Assembly: GCA_025965635.1 (NCBI GenBank)
Contig: JAOPWO010000479.1
Span: 1 to 5,655 of the forward strand
DNA length: 5,655 nt
From: Modestobacter sp.
GTDB taxonomy: Bacteria; Actinomycetota; Actinomycetes; Mycobacteriales; Geodermatophilaceae
Reading direction: 5' to 3'
Notes under the pieces: model-generated
What the model was told of the DNA's origin: nothing
Database searches by the model: none
The model's input: only the letters and a program-made list of their open reading frames with translations
Program-made: the position numbers and the translations under genes
Shown: in pieces, positions 1 to 5,655 of the stretch
Layout: each line of letters opens with the position of its first letter
Numbering within the stretch: the first letter of the stretch is position 1

Positions 1-344
1 CCGGGGGCGGCCGCGACCCGGCCGATGCCGCCCTGCTCGCGCACCGCGACGTCCGGGACGAGGTCGCCCGGCTGCTGGCCTCCCGGGGGGCCGACCAGTT
101 CCCCGCCGAGGCGGCCTACGCCCTGCCGTTCCCGGTGCTCTCACCGGTCGACGCCGCGGCGCTGGCGGCCACCCTCGAGGCCGGCGTCGCCGCGGCCTGG
201 ACGTGGGTGCTGGACCAGTCCGTCGAGCGCGCCACCCGGGAGTCGGCGGTGACGGTGCTCGCCGACGCCGAGGTGCGCGCGGTCGCCTGGCGCAGGCTGG
301 CCGGGCAGACCCCCGTGACCAGCCCCTTCCCCGGCCTCCCCTGA
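1..344 (+). CDS. DUF4439 ferritin-like domain protein, C-terminal part (5' end outside window)
   Basis: The open frame enters from the left edge (first full codon at base 3) and ends at TGA 342-344, giving 113 visible residues. The pattern matches the DUF4439 family as I know it: a charged helix (HRDVRDEVARLLASRGA, about visible residues 14-30), the signature AAYALPFPV (about 37-45), a helix with a conserved LEAGVAAAW stretch, and a C-terminal helix with AVAWRRLAG ending near the tail PFPGLP. Family members are roughly 150 residues long, so about 35-40 residues, the first helix, are missing. The fold is predicted to be a ferritin-like helical bundle. The function is unknown and I see no classical ExxH metal site in this part. 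There is no signal peptide or membrane segment in the visible part. In several actinomycetes such genes lie near proS and rimP, which cannot be tested here. The gene converges on the penicillin-binding protein gene. The frame and family are fairly secure; any enzymatic role would be a guess. Confidence 0.85.
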   Translation, partial: GGGRDPADAALLAHRDVRDEVARLLASRGADQFPAEAAYALPFPVLSPVDAAALAATLEAGVAAAWTWVLDQSVERATRESAVTVLADAEVRAVAWRRLAGQTPVTSPFPGLP

Positions 345-406
345 CGAAGGGCCGCGCTGCCCGCTGGAAGGACCCCCTTCTCCCCACCCTCCACGCACTC
401 GGCTCG

Positions 407-423
407 GGCCCCGGCACGGGGCC
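407..423. terminator. Perfect 7-bp GC hairpin, possible bidirectional terminator
   Basis: GGCCCCG at 407-413 and CGGGGCC at 417-423 are exact reverse complements around a 3-base GCA loop. The hairpin sits between two convergent genes, where termination is expected on both strands. No T-run follows on either strand. Actinobacterial terminators often lack one, but it makes the call weaker. Confidence 0.4.
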
Positions 424-438
424 GATGACCTCGCGGCG

Positions 439-456
439 GGCCCCTGCAGCGGGGCC
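439..456. terminator. Second GC hairpin, 6-bp stem, possible bidirectional terminator
   Basis: GGCCCC at 439-444 and GGGGCC at 451-456 pair perfectly around TGCAGC. The stem repeats the core of the hairpin at 407-423. It lies 18 bases beyond the PBP stop codon in the PBP direction, a suitable place for a minus-strand terminator. No T-tract is present. Confidence 0.4.
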
Positions 457-473
457 GTCACGAGGGAGCCCTC

Positions 474-2381
474 CTACAGGGCGGCGAGGAAGGCGTCGGC
501 GACGCCGACCGCGACGCTGCTGGACCGGCCCGACTCGACCAGCACCGCGAAGGCGACGTCACCCTGCGGGCCACCCAGGCGGTGACCCATGAACCAGCCG
601 TGCGCGTCCGGCGGGGTGTTGCTGCCGAACTCGGCCGTGCCGGTCTTGCCGAAGACCTCCCCCCGGTCGGCGAGCCCGGTGGCGGTCCCGGAGAGGACCA
701 CCTCGCGCATCATCGGCCGGAGCTGGTCGAGCAGCCCGGCGGGCGGACCGGCGGGAACGGCTCCCGCCGGGAGGCCGCCGACCACCTCGACCGGTGCGGC
801 CGGGGTGCCGCTGGCGATGCCTGCGGCGACCAGCGCCAGCTGCGCGGGGCTCATCAGCACCTGGCCCTGGCCGATCGCGTCAGCGGCCTTCGTCGTGCCG
901 GTGCTGGTGGCAGGGACCTCACCGCTGAAGACGTCGACCGGCAGGTCCCAGTCGGTGCCGACCCCGTAGGAGGCGGCGGCCGCGGCCAGCGCGTCGTCGG
1001 GCAGCGTCAGGGCCTGCTGGATGAAGGTCGTGTTGCACGACTGCGCGAAGGCCTCGGTGAAGGGGACGGTGCCCAGGTCGAACTGGTCCTGGTTCTCGAA
1101 CTCCCGCCCCTCCACCACGGTGGTCCCCGGGCAGGGCACCGGGGTCTGCGGGGTCAGCGTGCCGGCGGACAGCAGCGCCGTCGCCGTGATCGTCTTCATG
1201 CTCGAGCCGGGCGGGAACTGGCCGGTCAGCGCGTTGACCGGGTTGGCCGCCTCGTTGGAGCTCACGGCCAGCAGCTCGCCGGTGCCAGGCCGGACGGCCA
1301 CCAGGTGGGTGGCCAGCGGCTGGGCGGCGACGGCGGCGTCCGCAGCTTCCTGCACCGCGCGCACCAGCGGCGTCTGGACCGGCGTCCCCGGGACCGGGTC
1401 CACCGACCCGACGACGGCGCCGGAGTCGTCCAGGGTCTCGTCGTCGCTGACGGCCGAGACGGCGAAACCGGGAGTGCCGGCCAGCTGGGCCTGGAAGGCA
1501 CGCTGCAGGCCGGAGGAGCCGAGGACGTCGCCGGCGGCGTACTGCGGCTCGCCGTCCTCGTCGACGGACTCCTCGATCACCTCGGCGGTCGCTGTGCCCA
1601 CCCGGCCCAGCAGCGCGAGGCCGAAGCGTGAGGAGGGGGCCAGCGACCGGGTCCCGGTCGGGAACACGGCCCCGGGCAGGTCGACGACCTGCGCACGGAC
1701 CGCCTCGAAGTCCGGCCGGCGGAGGGTGATGACCGGCACGAACTGCCCGGCCGGCGCCGCCTGCACGTCGGCGGTGATGTCCTCGGCGGGCACGCCGGTG
1801 GCCGCCGACAGCCCGGCGGCCAGCGCCGGCAGGTCGGTGACCCGCCCCGGGTCGACGCCGACGTCGACCACCTCGGTGGGGGTGAACAGCGGCGCGCCGC
1901 CGGCGTCGGTGATCGGCGCCCGTTCGGCCAGGACCCGGGTGAGCTCGAGGTGCTGGCCCTCGCCCAGGCCCGGGTGCACGACCGTCGGCGCGGACACCAC
2001 CTGCCAGGCGTCCCCGGCCTCGGCCAGCTCGAGAGTGGCCGGATAGCTCCAGTCGGGCGCGGCGGGCAGGTCCCAGGTGGCCTTCCAGGCGACGGTCGCC
2101 GTCCCGTCCTCGACCGTCACGTCGCCGACCTCGGCGGCGAGCGACGCGTCGGACAGGTCGGTGGCGGTCCGGGTCAGCAGCGCGGTGGTCGCCGCCGGAT
2201 CGGTGGTCCGCCGGGCCGCGGACTCGGCGTCCCCGGACGCCCAGTCGCCGAGGAAGGCCTGGGCAGCAGCGCGGACGTCGTCGGTCGCGTCGCCCGAGCA
2301 CCCCGCCAGCAGCGGCGTGAGGACCAGCAGTGCCCCGCCCGCCGCCCCGATGACCTGAGCCGTCCCCCGTCGTGTCCGCAC
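474..2381 (-). CDS. Lipoprotein class B penicillin-binding protein (peptidoglycan DD-transpeptidase), PbpLipo-like
   Basis: This is a cell-wall transpeptidase that cross-links peptide stems on the outer face of the membrane, and a beta-lactam target. I start it at GTG 2379-2381 (635 aa), which follows GAGGG with 7-base spacing and gives a clean lipoprotein signal: basic RTRR, a hydrophobic stretch at about 8-26, and lipobox LAGC with the lipidated Cys at residue 28. An upstream in-frame GTG at 2450 would add 23 Pro/Arg-rich residues before the signal. Next come an NTF2-like N-terminal domain (about 33-132), a PBP dimerisation region (about 140-335) and the transpeptidase domain (about 355-635). 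All three catalytic motifs are intact: SSMK with nucleophile Ser393 and Lys396, SCN at 448-450, and KTG at 579-581. There is no glycosyltransferase domain, so it is class B. Organisation and neighbours resemble M. tuberculosis Rv2864c (PBP-lipo). It is the last gene of the minus-strand cluster, 82 bases after the GNAT gene, and is probably cotranscribed. Confidence 0.95.
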   Translation of the reverse strand: MRTRRGTAQVIGAAGGALLVLTPLLAGCSGDATDDVRAAAQAFLGDWASGDAESAARRTTDPAATTALLTRTATDLSDASLAAEVGDVTVEDGTATVAWKATWDLPAAPDWSYPATLELAEAGDAWQVVSAPTVVHPGLGEGQHLELTRVLAERAPITDAGGAPLFTPTEVVDVGVDPGRVTDLPALAAGLSAATGVPAEDITADVQAAPAGQFVPVITLRRPDFEAVRAQVVDLPGAVFPTGTRSLAPSSRFGLALLGRVGTATAEVIEESVDEDGEPQYAAGDVLGSSGLQRAFQAQLAGTPGFAVSAVSDDETLDDSGAVVGSVDPVPGTPVQTPLVRAVQEAADAAVAAQPLATHLVAVRPGTGELLAVSSNEAANPVNALTGQFPPGSSMKTITATALLSAGTLTPQTPVPCPGTTVVEGREFENQDQFDLGTVPFTEAFAQSCNTTFIQQALTLPDDALAAAAASYGVGTDWDLPVDVFSGEVPATSTGTTKAADAIGQGQVLMSPAQLALVAAGIASGTPAAPVEVVGGLPAGAVPAGPPAGLLDQLRPMMREVVLSGTATGLADRGEVFGKTGTAEFGSNTPPDAHGWFMGHRLGGPQGDVAFAVLVESGRSSSVAVGVADAFLAAL

Positions 2382-2388
2382 CGCTCCA

Positions 2389-2393
2389 CCCTC
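2389..2393 (-). promoter_or_regulatory. Shine-Dalgarno site for the lipoprotein PBP gene
   Basis: On the minus strand GAGGG lies 7 bases before GTG 2379-2381. A second purine run, GGAG at 2384-2387, is too close to that start to be the main site. This spacing, with the lipobox reading, decides between this start and the longer one at 2450. Confidence 0.6.
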
Positions 2394-2399
2394 GCAGAT

Positions 2400-2417
2400 C
2401 CGGGCAGCCGGGCCCGG
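2400..2417. other. Inverted repeat in the GNAT-PBP gap
   Basis: CCGGGC at 2400-2405 pairs with GCCCGG at 2412-2417 around a 6-base loop, a few bases upstream of the PBP ribosome binding site. It could slow transcription or shield the leader, but such stems arise easily by chance at this GC content. The 82-base gap shows no recognisable -10/-35 pair. Confidence 0.25.
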
Positions 2418-2463
2418 AAGGGGCGGGGTGCGCGTCGGCCGCCGGGGCACCGGGGTGCTCGCC

Positions 2464-3312
2464 CTAGAAGAGGATCGAGGCGAAGGTGCCGACCTGGGTG
2501 AACCCGACCCGCGTGTAGGCGGCGCGGGCCGCGCCGTTGTAGTCGTTGACGTAGAGGCTCACGACCGGCGCGATCGCCGTCCGGGCGTACTCGACGACGG
2601 CCGCCGTGCCGCGCTGGCCGATCCCCCGGCCGCGCCACTGCGGCGCCACCCAGACACCCTGCAGCTGGCACGCCTCCCGCGAGACCGCGCCGATGTCGGC
2701 CTTGAACAGGACCTGGCCGTCCTCGATCCAGGCCAGGGCCAGGCCGGAGCGGACCAGCTCGGCGACCCGGGCGCGGTAGCCGGCCCCGCCGTCCACCCGA
2801 AGCGGGCTGGCGCCCACCTCCTCGGTGAACATCGCCACCGCCGCGGGCAGCAGGACGTCGAGCTGGTCGCGGCGGACCGGCCGCACCCGCGGCTCGGCCG
2901 GCACCGCCGGCGGGCCCTCGATGGCCATCAGCGGCTGCCGGGCACGGACCTCGCGGGCCGGACCCCAGGACGGCGCCAGCAGCTCCCAGAGCGGGCCCAC
3001 CGCCGCGGCCGGGCCGACCACGGTCGAGCACCGCCGGCCGGTGCGGCGGGCCCGTTCGGCGAAGGCGACCGCTGCGGCCAGCTCGGTCCCGGGGCGGGCG
3101 AACGGGATCAGGTTGGCGCCGGCGAGGCACACCGCGTCGAGCTGCCGGCCGGAGTACAGCCCCCACAGCGGGGCGCCCAGCGCGGCGCCGGTGCCGTGCA
3201 CCTCGACCCGGCCGGCGACCATGCACGCGGCCACCGGATCGGTGGCCAGCAGTTCCCGCACCGCGAGCTCGTCGTCCTCGTCGAGGACGCGCGCCGACGC
3301 CGACCGCAGCAC
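2464..3312 (-). CDS. DUF4081 domain-containing GNAT family N-acetyltransferase
   Basis: The protein is 282 aa, soluble, with no signal peptide or membrane segment. The N-terminal half (about 1-130) looks like DUF4081, a degenerate GNAT-like module found fused to acetyltransferases in actinomycetes. The C-terminal half (about 141-282) is the catalytic GNAT fold. It has the acetyl-CoA pyrophosphate-binding motif R227-G-R-G230-I-G232 after strand VWVAP, and the closing VNDYN...AAYTRVGF stretch (about 255-271), where Tyr266 would be the usual general-acid candidate. It should transfer acetyl from acetyl-CoA to an amine, but the substrate cannot be read from sequence. The start is GTG 3310-3312; upstream is only a weak purine run (3321-3330), so translation may depend on coupling to ispG, which stops 34 bases before. 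Length and position match M. tuberculosis Rv2867c as I remember it. Its place between ispG and a PBP suggests an envelope-linked role, which is inference. Confidence 0.9.
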   Translation of the reverse strand: MLRSASARVLDEDDELAVRELLATDPVAACMVAGRVEVHGTGAALGAPLWGLYSGRQLDAVCLAGANLIPFARPGTELAAAVAFAERARRTGRRCSTVVGPAAAVGPLWELLAPSWGPAREVRARQPLMAIEGPPAVPAEPRVRPVRRDQLDVLLPAAVAMFTEEVGASPLRVDGGAGYRARVAELVRSGLALAWIEDGQVLFKADIGAVSREACQLQGVWVAPQWRGRGIGQRGTAAVVEYARTAIAPVVSLYVNDYNGAARAAYTRVGFTQVGTFASILF

Positions 3313-3346
3313 CGTTCGCGCCCCCGTTCCCTGGCCCGCGCCGTCC

Positions 3347-4501
3347 TCAGCTGACGGTGACGACCGGCGGGCCGGACGCGGTGCCGGCGTCGACCTGCTC
3401 GGCGGCGATGCGCATGGCCTCCTGGATCAGGGTCTCCACGATCTGCGACTCCGGCACGGTCTTGACGACCTCGCCGCGGACGAAGATCTGCCCCTTGCCG
3501 TTGCCCGAGGCGACGCCGAGGTCGGCCTCGCGGGCCTCGCCCGGGCCGTTCACGACGCAGCCCATGACGGCGACGCGTAGCGGCACCTCCATGCCCTCCA
3601 GGCCTGCGGTGACCTCGTTGGCCAGCTTGTAGACGTCGACCTGGGCGCGGCCGCACGACGGGCAGCTGACGATCTCCAGGCCGCGCTGGCGGAGGTTCAG
3701 CGACTCCAGGATCTGGTTGCCGACCTTGACCTCCTCGACCGGCGGGGCGGACAGCGACACCCGGATGGTGTCGCCGATGCCCCGGCTCAGCAGCGCCCCG
3801 AAGGCGACGGCGGACTTGATCGTGCCCTGGAACGAGGGGCCGGCCTCGGTGACACCGAGGTGCAGCGGGGAGTCGCACTGATCGGCGAGCAGCTCGTAGG
3901 CCCGCACCATGACCACCGGATCGTTGTGCTTGACCGAGATCTTGATGTCCCGGAAGTCGTGCTCCTCGAACAGCGAGCACTCCCACAGGGCGGACTCGAC
4001 CAGCGCTTCGGGCGTGGCCTTGCCGTACTTGGCCAGCAGCCGGCGGTCCAGCGACCCGGCGTTGACGCCGATCCGGATGGGCGTGCCGGCGTCCTTGGCG
4101 GCCTTGGCGATGTCGCCGACCTTGTCGTCGAACTTCTTGATGTTGCCCGGGTTGACCCGGACGGCGGCGCACCCGGCGTCGATCGCGGCGAAGACGTAGC
4201 GCGGCTGGAAGTGGATGTCGGCGATCACCGGGATCTGCGACTTCTTCGCGATGATCGCCAGCGCCTCGGCGTCGTCGGTGTCCGGGACGGCGACCCGCAC
4301 CATCTGGCAGCCCGAGGCGGTGAGCTCGGCGATCTGCTGGAGGGTGGCGTTGACGTCGGCGGTCTTGGTCGTGCACATCGACTGCACGCTGACCGGGGAC
4401 TCGCTGCCCACCCCGACTCCGCCGACGTCGAGCTGACGGGTCCTGCGGCGGGGGGCGAGGACGGGCGGCGGCAGGGCCGGGAGCCCCAGAGACACGGTCA
4501 C
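3347..4501 (-). CDS. ispG: 4-hydroxy-3-methylbut-2-en-1-yl diphosphate synthase (IspG/GcpE)
   Basis: IspG is the cytosolic enzyme of the penultimate MEP-pathway step. It reductively opens 2-C-methyl-D-erythritol 2,4-cyclodiphosphate to HMBPP, using a [4Fe-4S] cluster and electrons from ferredoxin or flavodoxin. The 384-aa protein has full bacterial length and both parts: a TIM-barrel domain (about 15-265, with SPVSVQSM, IPVIADIHFQPRY, VRVNPGN, RIGVNAGSLD, ISVKHND and LGVTEAGP) and a C-terminal cluster domain (about 275-370). The cluster ligands are present: Cys280 and Cys283 in SCPSCGR, Cys315 in MGCVVNGPGEA, and Glu322, matching E. coli Cys270, Cys273, Cys305 and Glu312. It is very similar to mycobacterial GcpE, including the N-terminal MTVSLGLP and the C-terminal VTVS. 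The start is GTG 4499-4501, preceded by GGGAG at 11-base spacing. A second in-frame GTG at 4493-4495 is further from that site. It begins 17 bases after the rseP stop, so the two are almost certainly cotranscribed. Confidence 0.98.
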   Translation of the reverse strand: MTVSLGLPALPPPVLAPRRRTRQLDVGGVGVGSESPVSVQSMCTTKTADVNATLQQIAELTASGCQMVRVAVPDTDDAEALAIIAKKSQIPVIADIHFQPRYVFAAIDAGCAAVRVNPGNIKKFDDKVGDIAKAAKDAGTPIRIGVNAGSLDRRLLAKYGKATPEALVESALWECSLFEEHDFRDIKISVKHNDPVVMVRAYELLADQCDSPLHLGVTEAGPSFQGTIKSAVAFGALLSRGIGDTIRVSLSAPPVEEVKVGNQILESLNLRQRGLEIVSCPSCGRAQVDVYKLANEVTAGLEGMEVPLRVAVMGCVVNGPGEAREADLGVASGNGKGQIFVRGEVVKTVPESQIVETLIQEAMRIAAEQVDAGTASGPPVVTVS

Positions 4502-4512
4502 GACTGTTCAGT

Positions 4513-4517
4513 CTCCC
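4513..4517 (-). promoter_or_regulatory. Shine-Dalgarno site for ispG
   Basis: On the minus strand GGGAG lies just past the rseP TAG stop (4519-4521) and 11 bases before the ispG GTG at 4501. The spacing is slightly long, but this is the only good candidate in the 17-base gap and it favours GTG 4501 over GTG 4495. Confidence 0.55.
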
Positions 4518-4518
4518 A

Positions 4519-5655
4519 CTACTGCAAGGTGATCGGGTTGACGATGTCGGCGACGAACAGCATGCCGCTGAGCACGATGAACAACCCGGCCACGACGTAG
4601 GCCACGGGCATCAGCCGGGCGATGTCGAACGGCCCCGGGTCGGGTCGGCCCCGCAGCCGGGCCACGACGGCGCGCGCCTTCTCGTAGAGCGCGCCGGCCA
4701 CGTGCCCGCCGTCCAGCGGGTACAGCGGCACCAGGTTGAACAGGAACAGCACCATGTTCACGCTGGCCAGCAGGCTCAGGAAGAAGCTCAGCTTCTCCAG
4801 GGCACTGAACTGGGTGAGCGCGAAGTACTCCCCCGAGATCCGGCCGACGCCCACGACCCCGATCGGGCCGTTGGGGTCGCGGTCCTCGCCGAGGAACGCC
4901 GCGCGGAACAGCTGCGGCACCCGCTCGGGGATCTCCAGGAGCCGCTGCACCGACTGGGTGACGACCATGCCGAAGTAGCCGGGCACGTCGCCCAGCGACT
5001 GGCGCGCGAAGCCGCCGACCGGGCTGACCCCGAGGTAGCCGGCGGTCATCGTCTCCTCGCCGGTGGCGTCGGTGTAGACGGTGTTGGGGATCGGGATGAC
5101 GGTCAGGTCCCGCCGGTCGCCGTCCCGCTCGATGACCAGCTCGACCCCGTCACCGGGGTGGCTGCGGATCGCCTCCTGGACGGTCGTCCAGCTGGCGTAG
5201 TTCGTCGGGTCGACCGCCCGGCCGTCGATCGCGACGATCGTGTCGCCGGGACGCAGGCCCGCCTCGGCGGCGGGGCTGGCGACCGGGAGGGCGCAGCCTG
5301 CCGTCCCCTCCTCGCACACCTCCCCCGCGGCGGCGCCGGACGTGATGATCGGGACCGCGCAGGGATCGTCCTGCGTGGCGCTGGCCGCCCCGGCGGGCAG
5401 CACGCACGCCGGCACGCTGGAGATCTGCGTGGTCAGCACGCTGGTGCCCAGCACGGTGAGCACGAGGGTGAAGAAGACGACCGCGAGCACCAGGTTGTGG
5501 AACGGCCCGGCGAACATCACGATCACCCGCTGCCACCAGGGCTTCTTGTAGAAGACCCGGTCGCCGTCGGTGGGCAGCACGTCGTTGAGCGCCTGGCCGC
5601 GGACCTCGGCGATGAAGCTGCGCATCCGGGTGGCGCGCTTGCTCTCGCCCTCCTC
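4519..5655 (-). CDS. rseP: M50 site-2 protease, RseP/Rip1 family (5' end outside window)
   Basis: This intramembrane zinc metalloprotease cleaves membrane-spanning anti-sigma factors and so controls envelope stress responses. The frame is open from the right edge (378 residues visible, TAG at 4519-4521); an internal ATG at 5623-5625 is not the true start. The first membrane helix with HExxH lies outside. In visible numbering: an EEGESKRATRMRSF segment, a WWQRV...FAGPFHN helix (about 40-75), an extracytoplasmic stretch with four cysteines (84, 99, 114, 121), a PDZ domain (about 125-190, with SPAAEAGLRPGD and IVAIDG), the conserved PNGPIGVVGVGRISG segment (about 261-275), and a helix leading to the YPLDGGH motif (about 312-318), whose Asp is the third zinc ligand. 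A last helix (about 349-370) ends in ADIVNPITLQ. M. tuberculosis Rip1 has the same layout and a near-identical tail (DLVNPIRL) from memory. As in Mycobacterium, dxr is probably just upstream. The family is certain; substrates cannot be known from here. Confidence 0.96.
   Translation of the reverse strand, partial: EEGESKRATRMRSFIAEVRGQALNDVLPTDGDRVFYKKPWWQRVIVMFAGPFHNLVLAVVFFTLVLTVLGTSVLTTQISSVPACVLPAGAASATQDDPCAVPIITSGAAAGEVCEEGTAGCALPVASPAAEAGLRPGDTIVAIDGRAVDPTNYASWTTVQEAIRSHPGDGVELVIERDGDRRDLTVIPIPNTVYTDATGEETMTAGYLGVSPVGGFARQSLGDVPGYFGMVVTQSVQRLLEIPERVPQLFRAAFLGEDRDPNGPIGVVGVGRISGEYFALTQFSALEKLSFFLSLLASVNMVLFLFNLVPLYPLDGGHVAGALYEKARAVVARLRGRPDPGPFDIARLMPVAYVVAGLFIVLSGMLFVADIVNPITLQ

Larger units (their letters stand above)
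346..456. repeat. GC-rich block of inverted repeats in convergent intergenic region; candidate dispersed repeat
   Basis: The 129 bases between the DUF4439 stop and the PBP stop carry no believable gene. They hold a short GAAGG/CCTTC hairpin (367-371 with 376-380, 4-base loop). GAAGGG at 346-351 can pair instead with CCCTTC at 375-380. After these come four alternating copies of the 6-mers GGCCCC and GGGGCC at 407-412, 418-423, 439-444 and 451-456. Neighbouring copies pair as two separate hairpins, and the middle two can also pair with each other. Such compact modular structure suggests either a two-way terminator or one copy of a dispersed intergenic repeat. Copies elsewhere in the genome would be needed to call it a repeat family. 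Confidence 0.35.

Noticed and set aside
462..482. Short stems around the PBP stop codon (GAGGG/CCCTC at 462-473 and GCCCT/AGGGC at 468-482)
   Set aside because: They are only 5 bp, overlap one another, and the first has a 2-base loop. They were judged too weak to list as a terminator beside the better stems at 407-456.
116..592. Several overlapping frames on both strands across the convergent region
   Set aside because: They run through the DUF4439 3' end, the hairpin block and the PBP 3' end with Pro/Arg/Gly-rich translations. The two flanking genes explain the coding signal, and nothing supports a small gene between 345 and 473.
582..1631. Long plus-strand open frame (349 codons) opposite the PBP gene
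   Set aside because: It lies wholly antisense to a gene with all three PBP motifs. Its product is Gly/Arg-rich low-complexity sequence with no family resemblance, as expected for a shadow frame at high GC.
919..2301. 460-codon minus-strand frame overlapping the PBP gene in another phase
   Set aside because: The translation is dominated by Arg, Gly and Pro with no domain pattern, while the PBP frame over the same bases encodes a complete conserved protein.
2428..3354. 308-codon plus-strand frame opposite the GNAT gene
   Set aside because: It is antisense to a GNAT gene with an intact acetyl-CoA motif, and its composition is typical of a GC-driven shadow frame.
3108..4376. 422-codon minus-strand frame spanning ispG and part of the GNAT gene
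   Set aside because: It is an out-of-phase reading of ispG, and its Arg-rich product has no recognisable motif.
3860..4600. 246-codon plus-strand frame opposite ispG and the rseP end
   Set aside because: It is antisense to near-invariant ispG sequence and shows no family pattern or plausible ribosome site.

Overview
The window is very GC-rich chromosomal DNA with strong G/C preference at third codon positions. Its proteins resemble those of high-GC Actinomycetota. IspG is close to the mycobacterial sequence as I remember it, and the style and gene order would fit a Geodermatophilales-like actinomycete, but the genus is inference. There is no sign of a mobile element, CRISPR array, phage gene, tRNA or rRNA, and this looks like core chromosome.

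Layout: at the left edge is the 3' end of a plus-strand gene for a DUF4439 ferritin-like protein (1-344). It converges on a minus-strand cluster across a 129-base intergenic region (345-473) with several GC-rich inverted repeats. Reading the cluster in its own 5'->3' direction, from the right edge leftwards: a membrane site-2 protease of the RseP/Rip1 family, with its N-terminus and HExxH motif beyond the window (4519-5655); ispG, the [4Fe-4S] enzyme of the MEP isoprenoid pathway (3347-4501); a two-domain DUF4081-GNAT acetyltransferase (2464-3312); and a lipoprotein class B penicillin-binding protein (474-2381). The gaps are 17, 34 and 82 bases. No convincing promoter is visible in them, so the four genes are probably one transcript that starts outside the window, plausibly at dxr.

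How the genes fit together: the order rseP/rip1 - ispG - GNAT - lipoprotein PBP matches, from memory, the Mycobacterium tuberculosis order Rv2869c - Rv2868c - Rv2867c - Rv2864c, without the toxin-antitoxin pair found there. IspG supplies isoprenoid precursors, and so undecaprenyl phosphate, the carrier for peptidoglycan precursors. The PBP cross-links the peptidoglycan. The site-2 protease releases sigma factors for envelope stress. The cluster therefore has an envelope-biogenesis theme, with the GNAT protein as the member of unknown job.

I found no clear novel system. The items most worth a second look are the alternating inverted repeats in the convergent intergenic region, a four-cysteine extracytoplasmic insertion in the site-2 protease, and the orphan DUF4081-GNAT protein inside an envelope operon.
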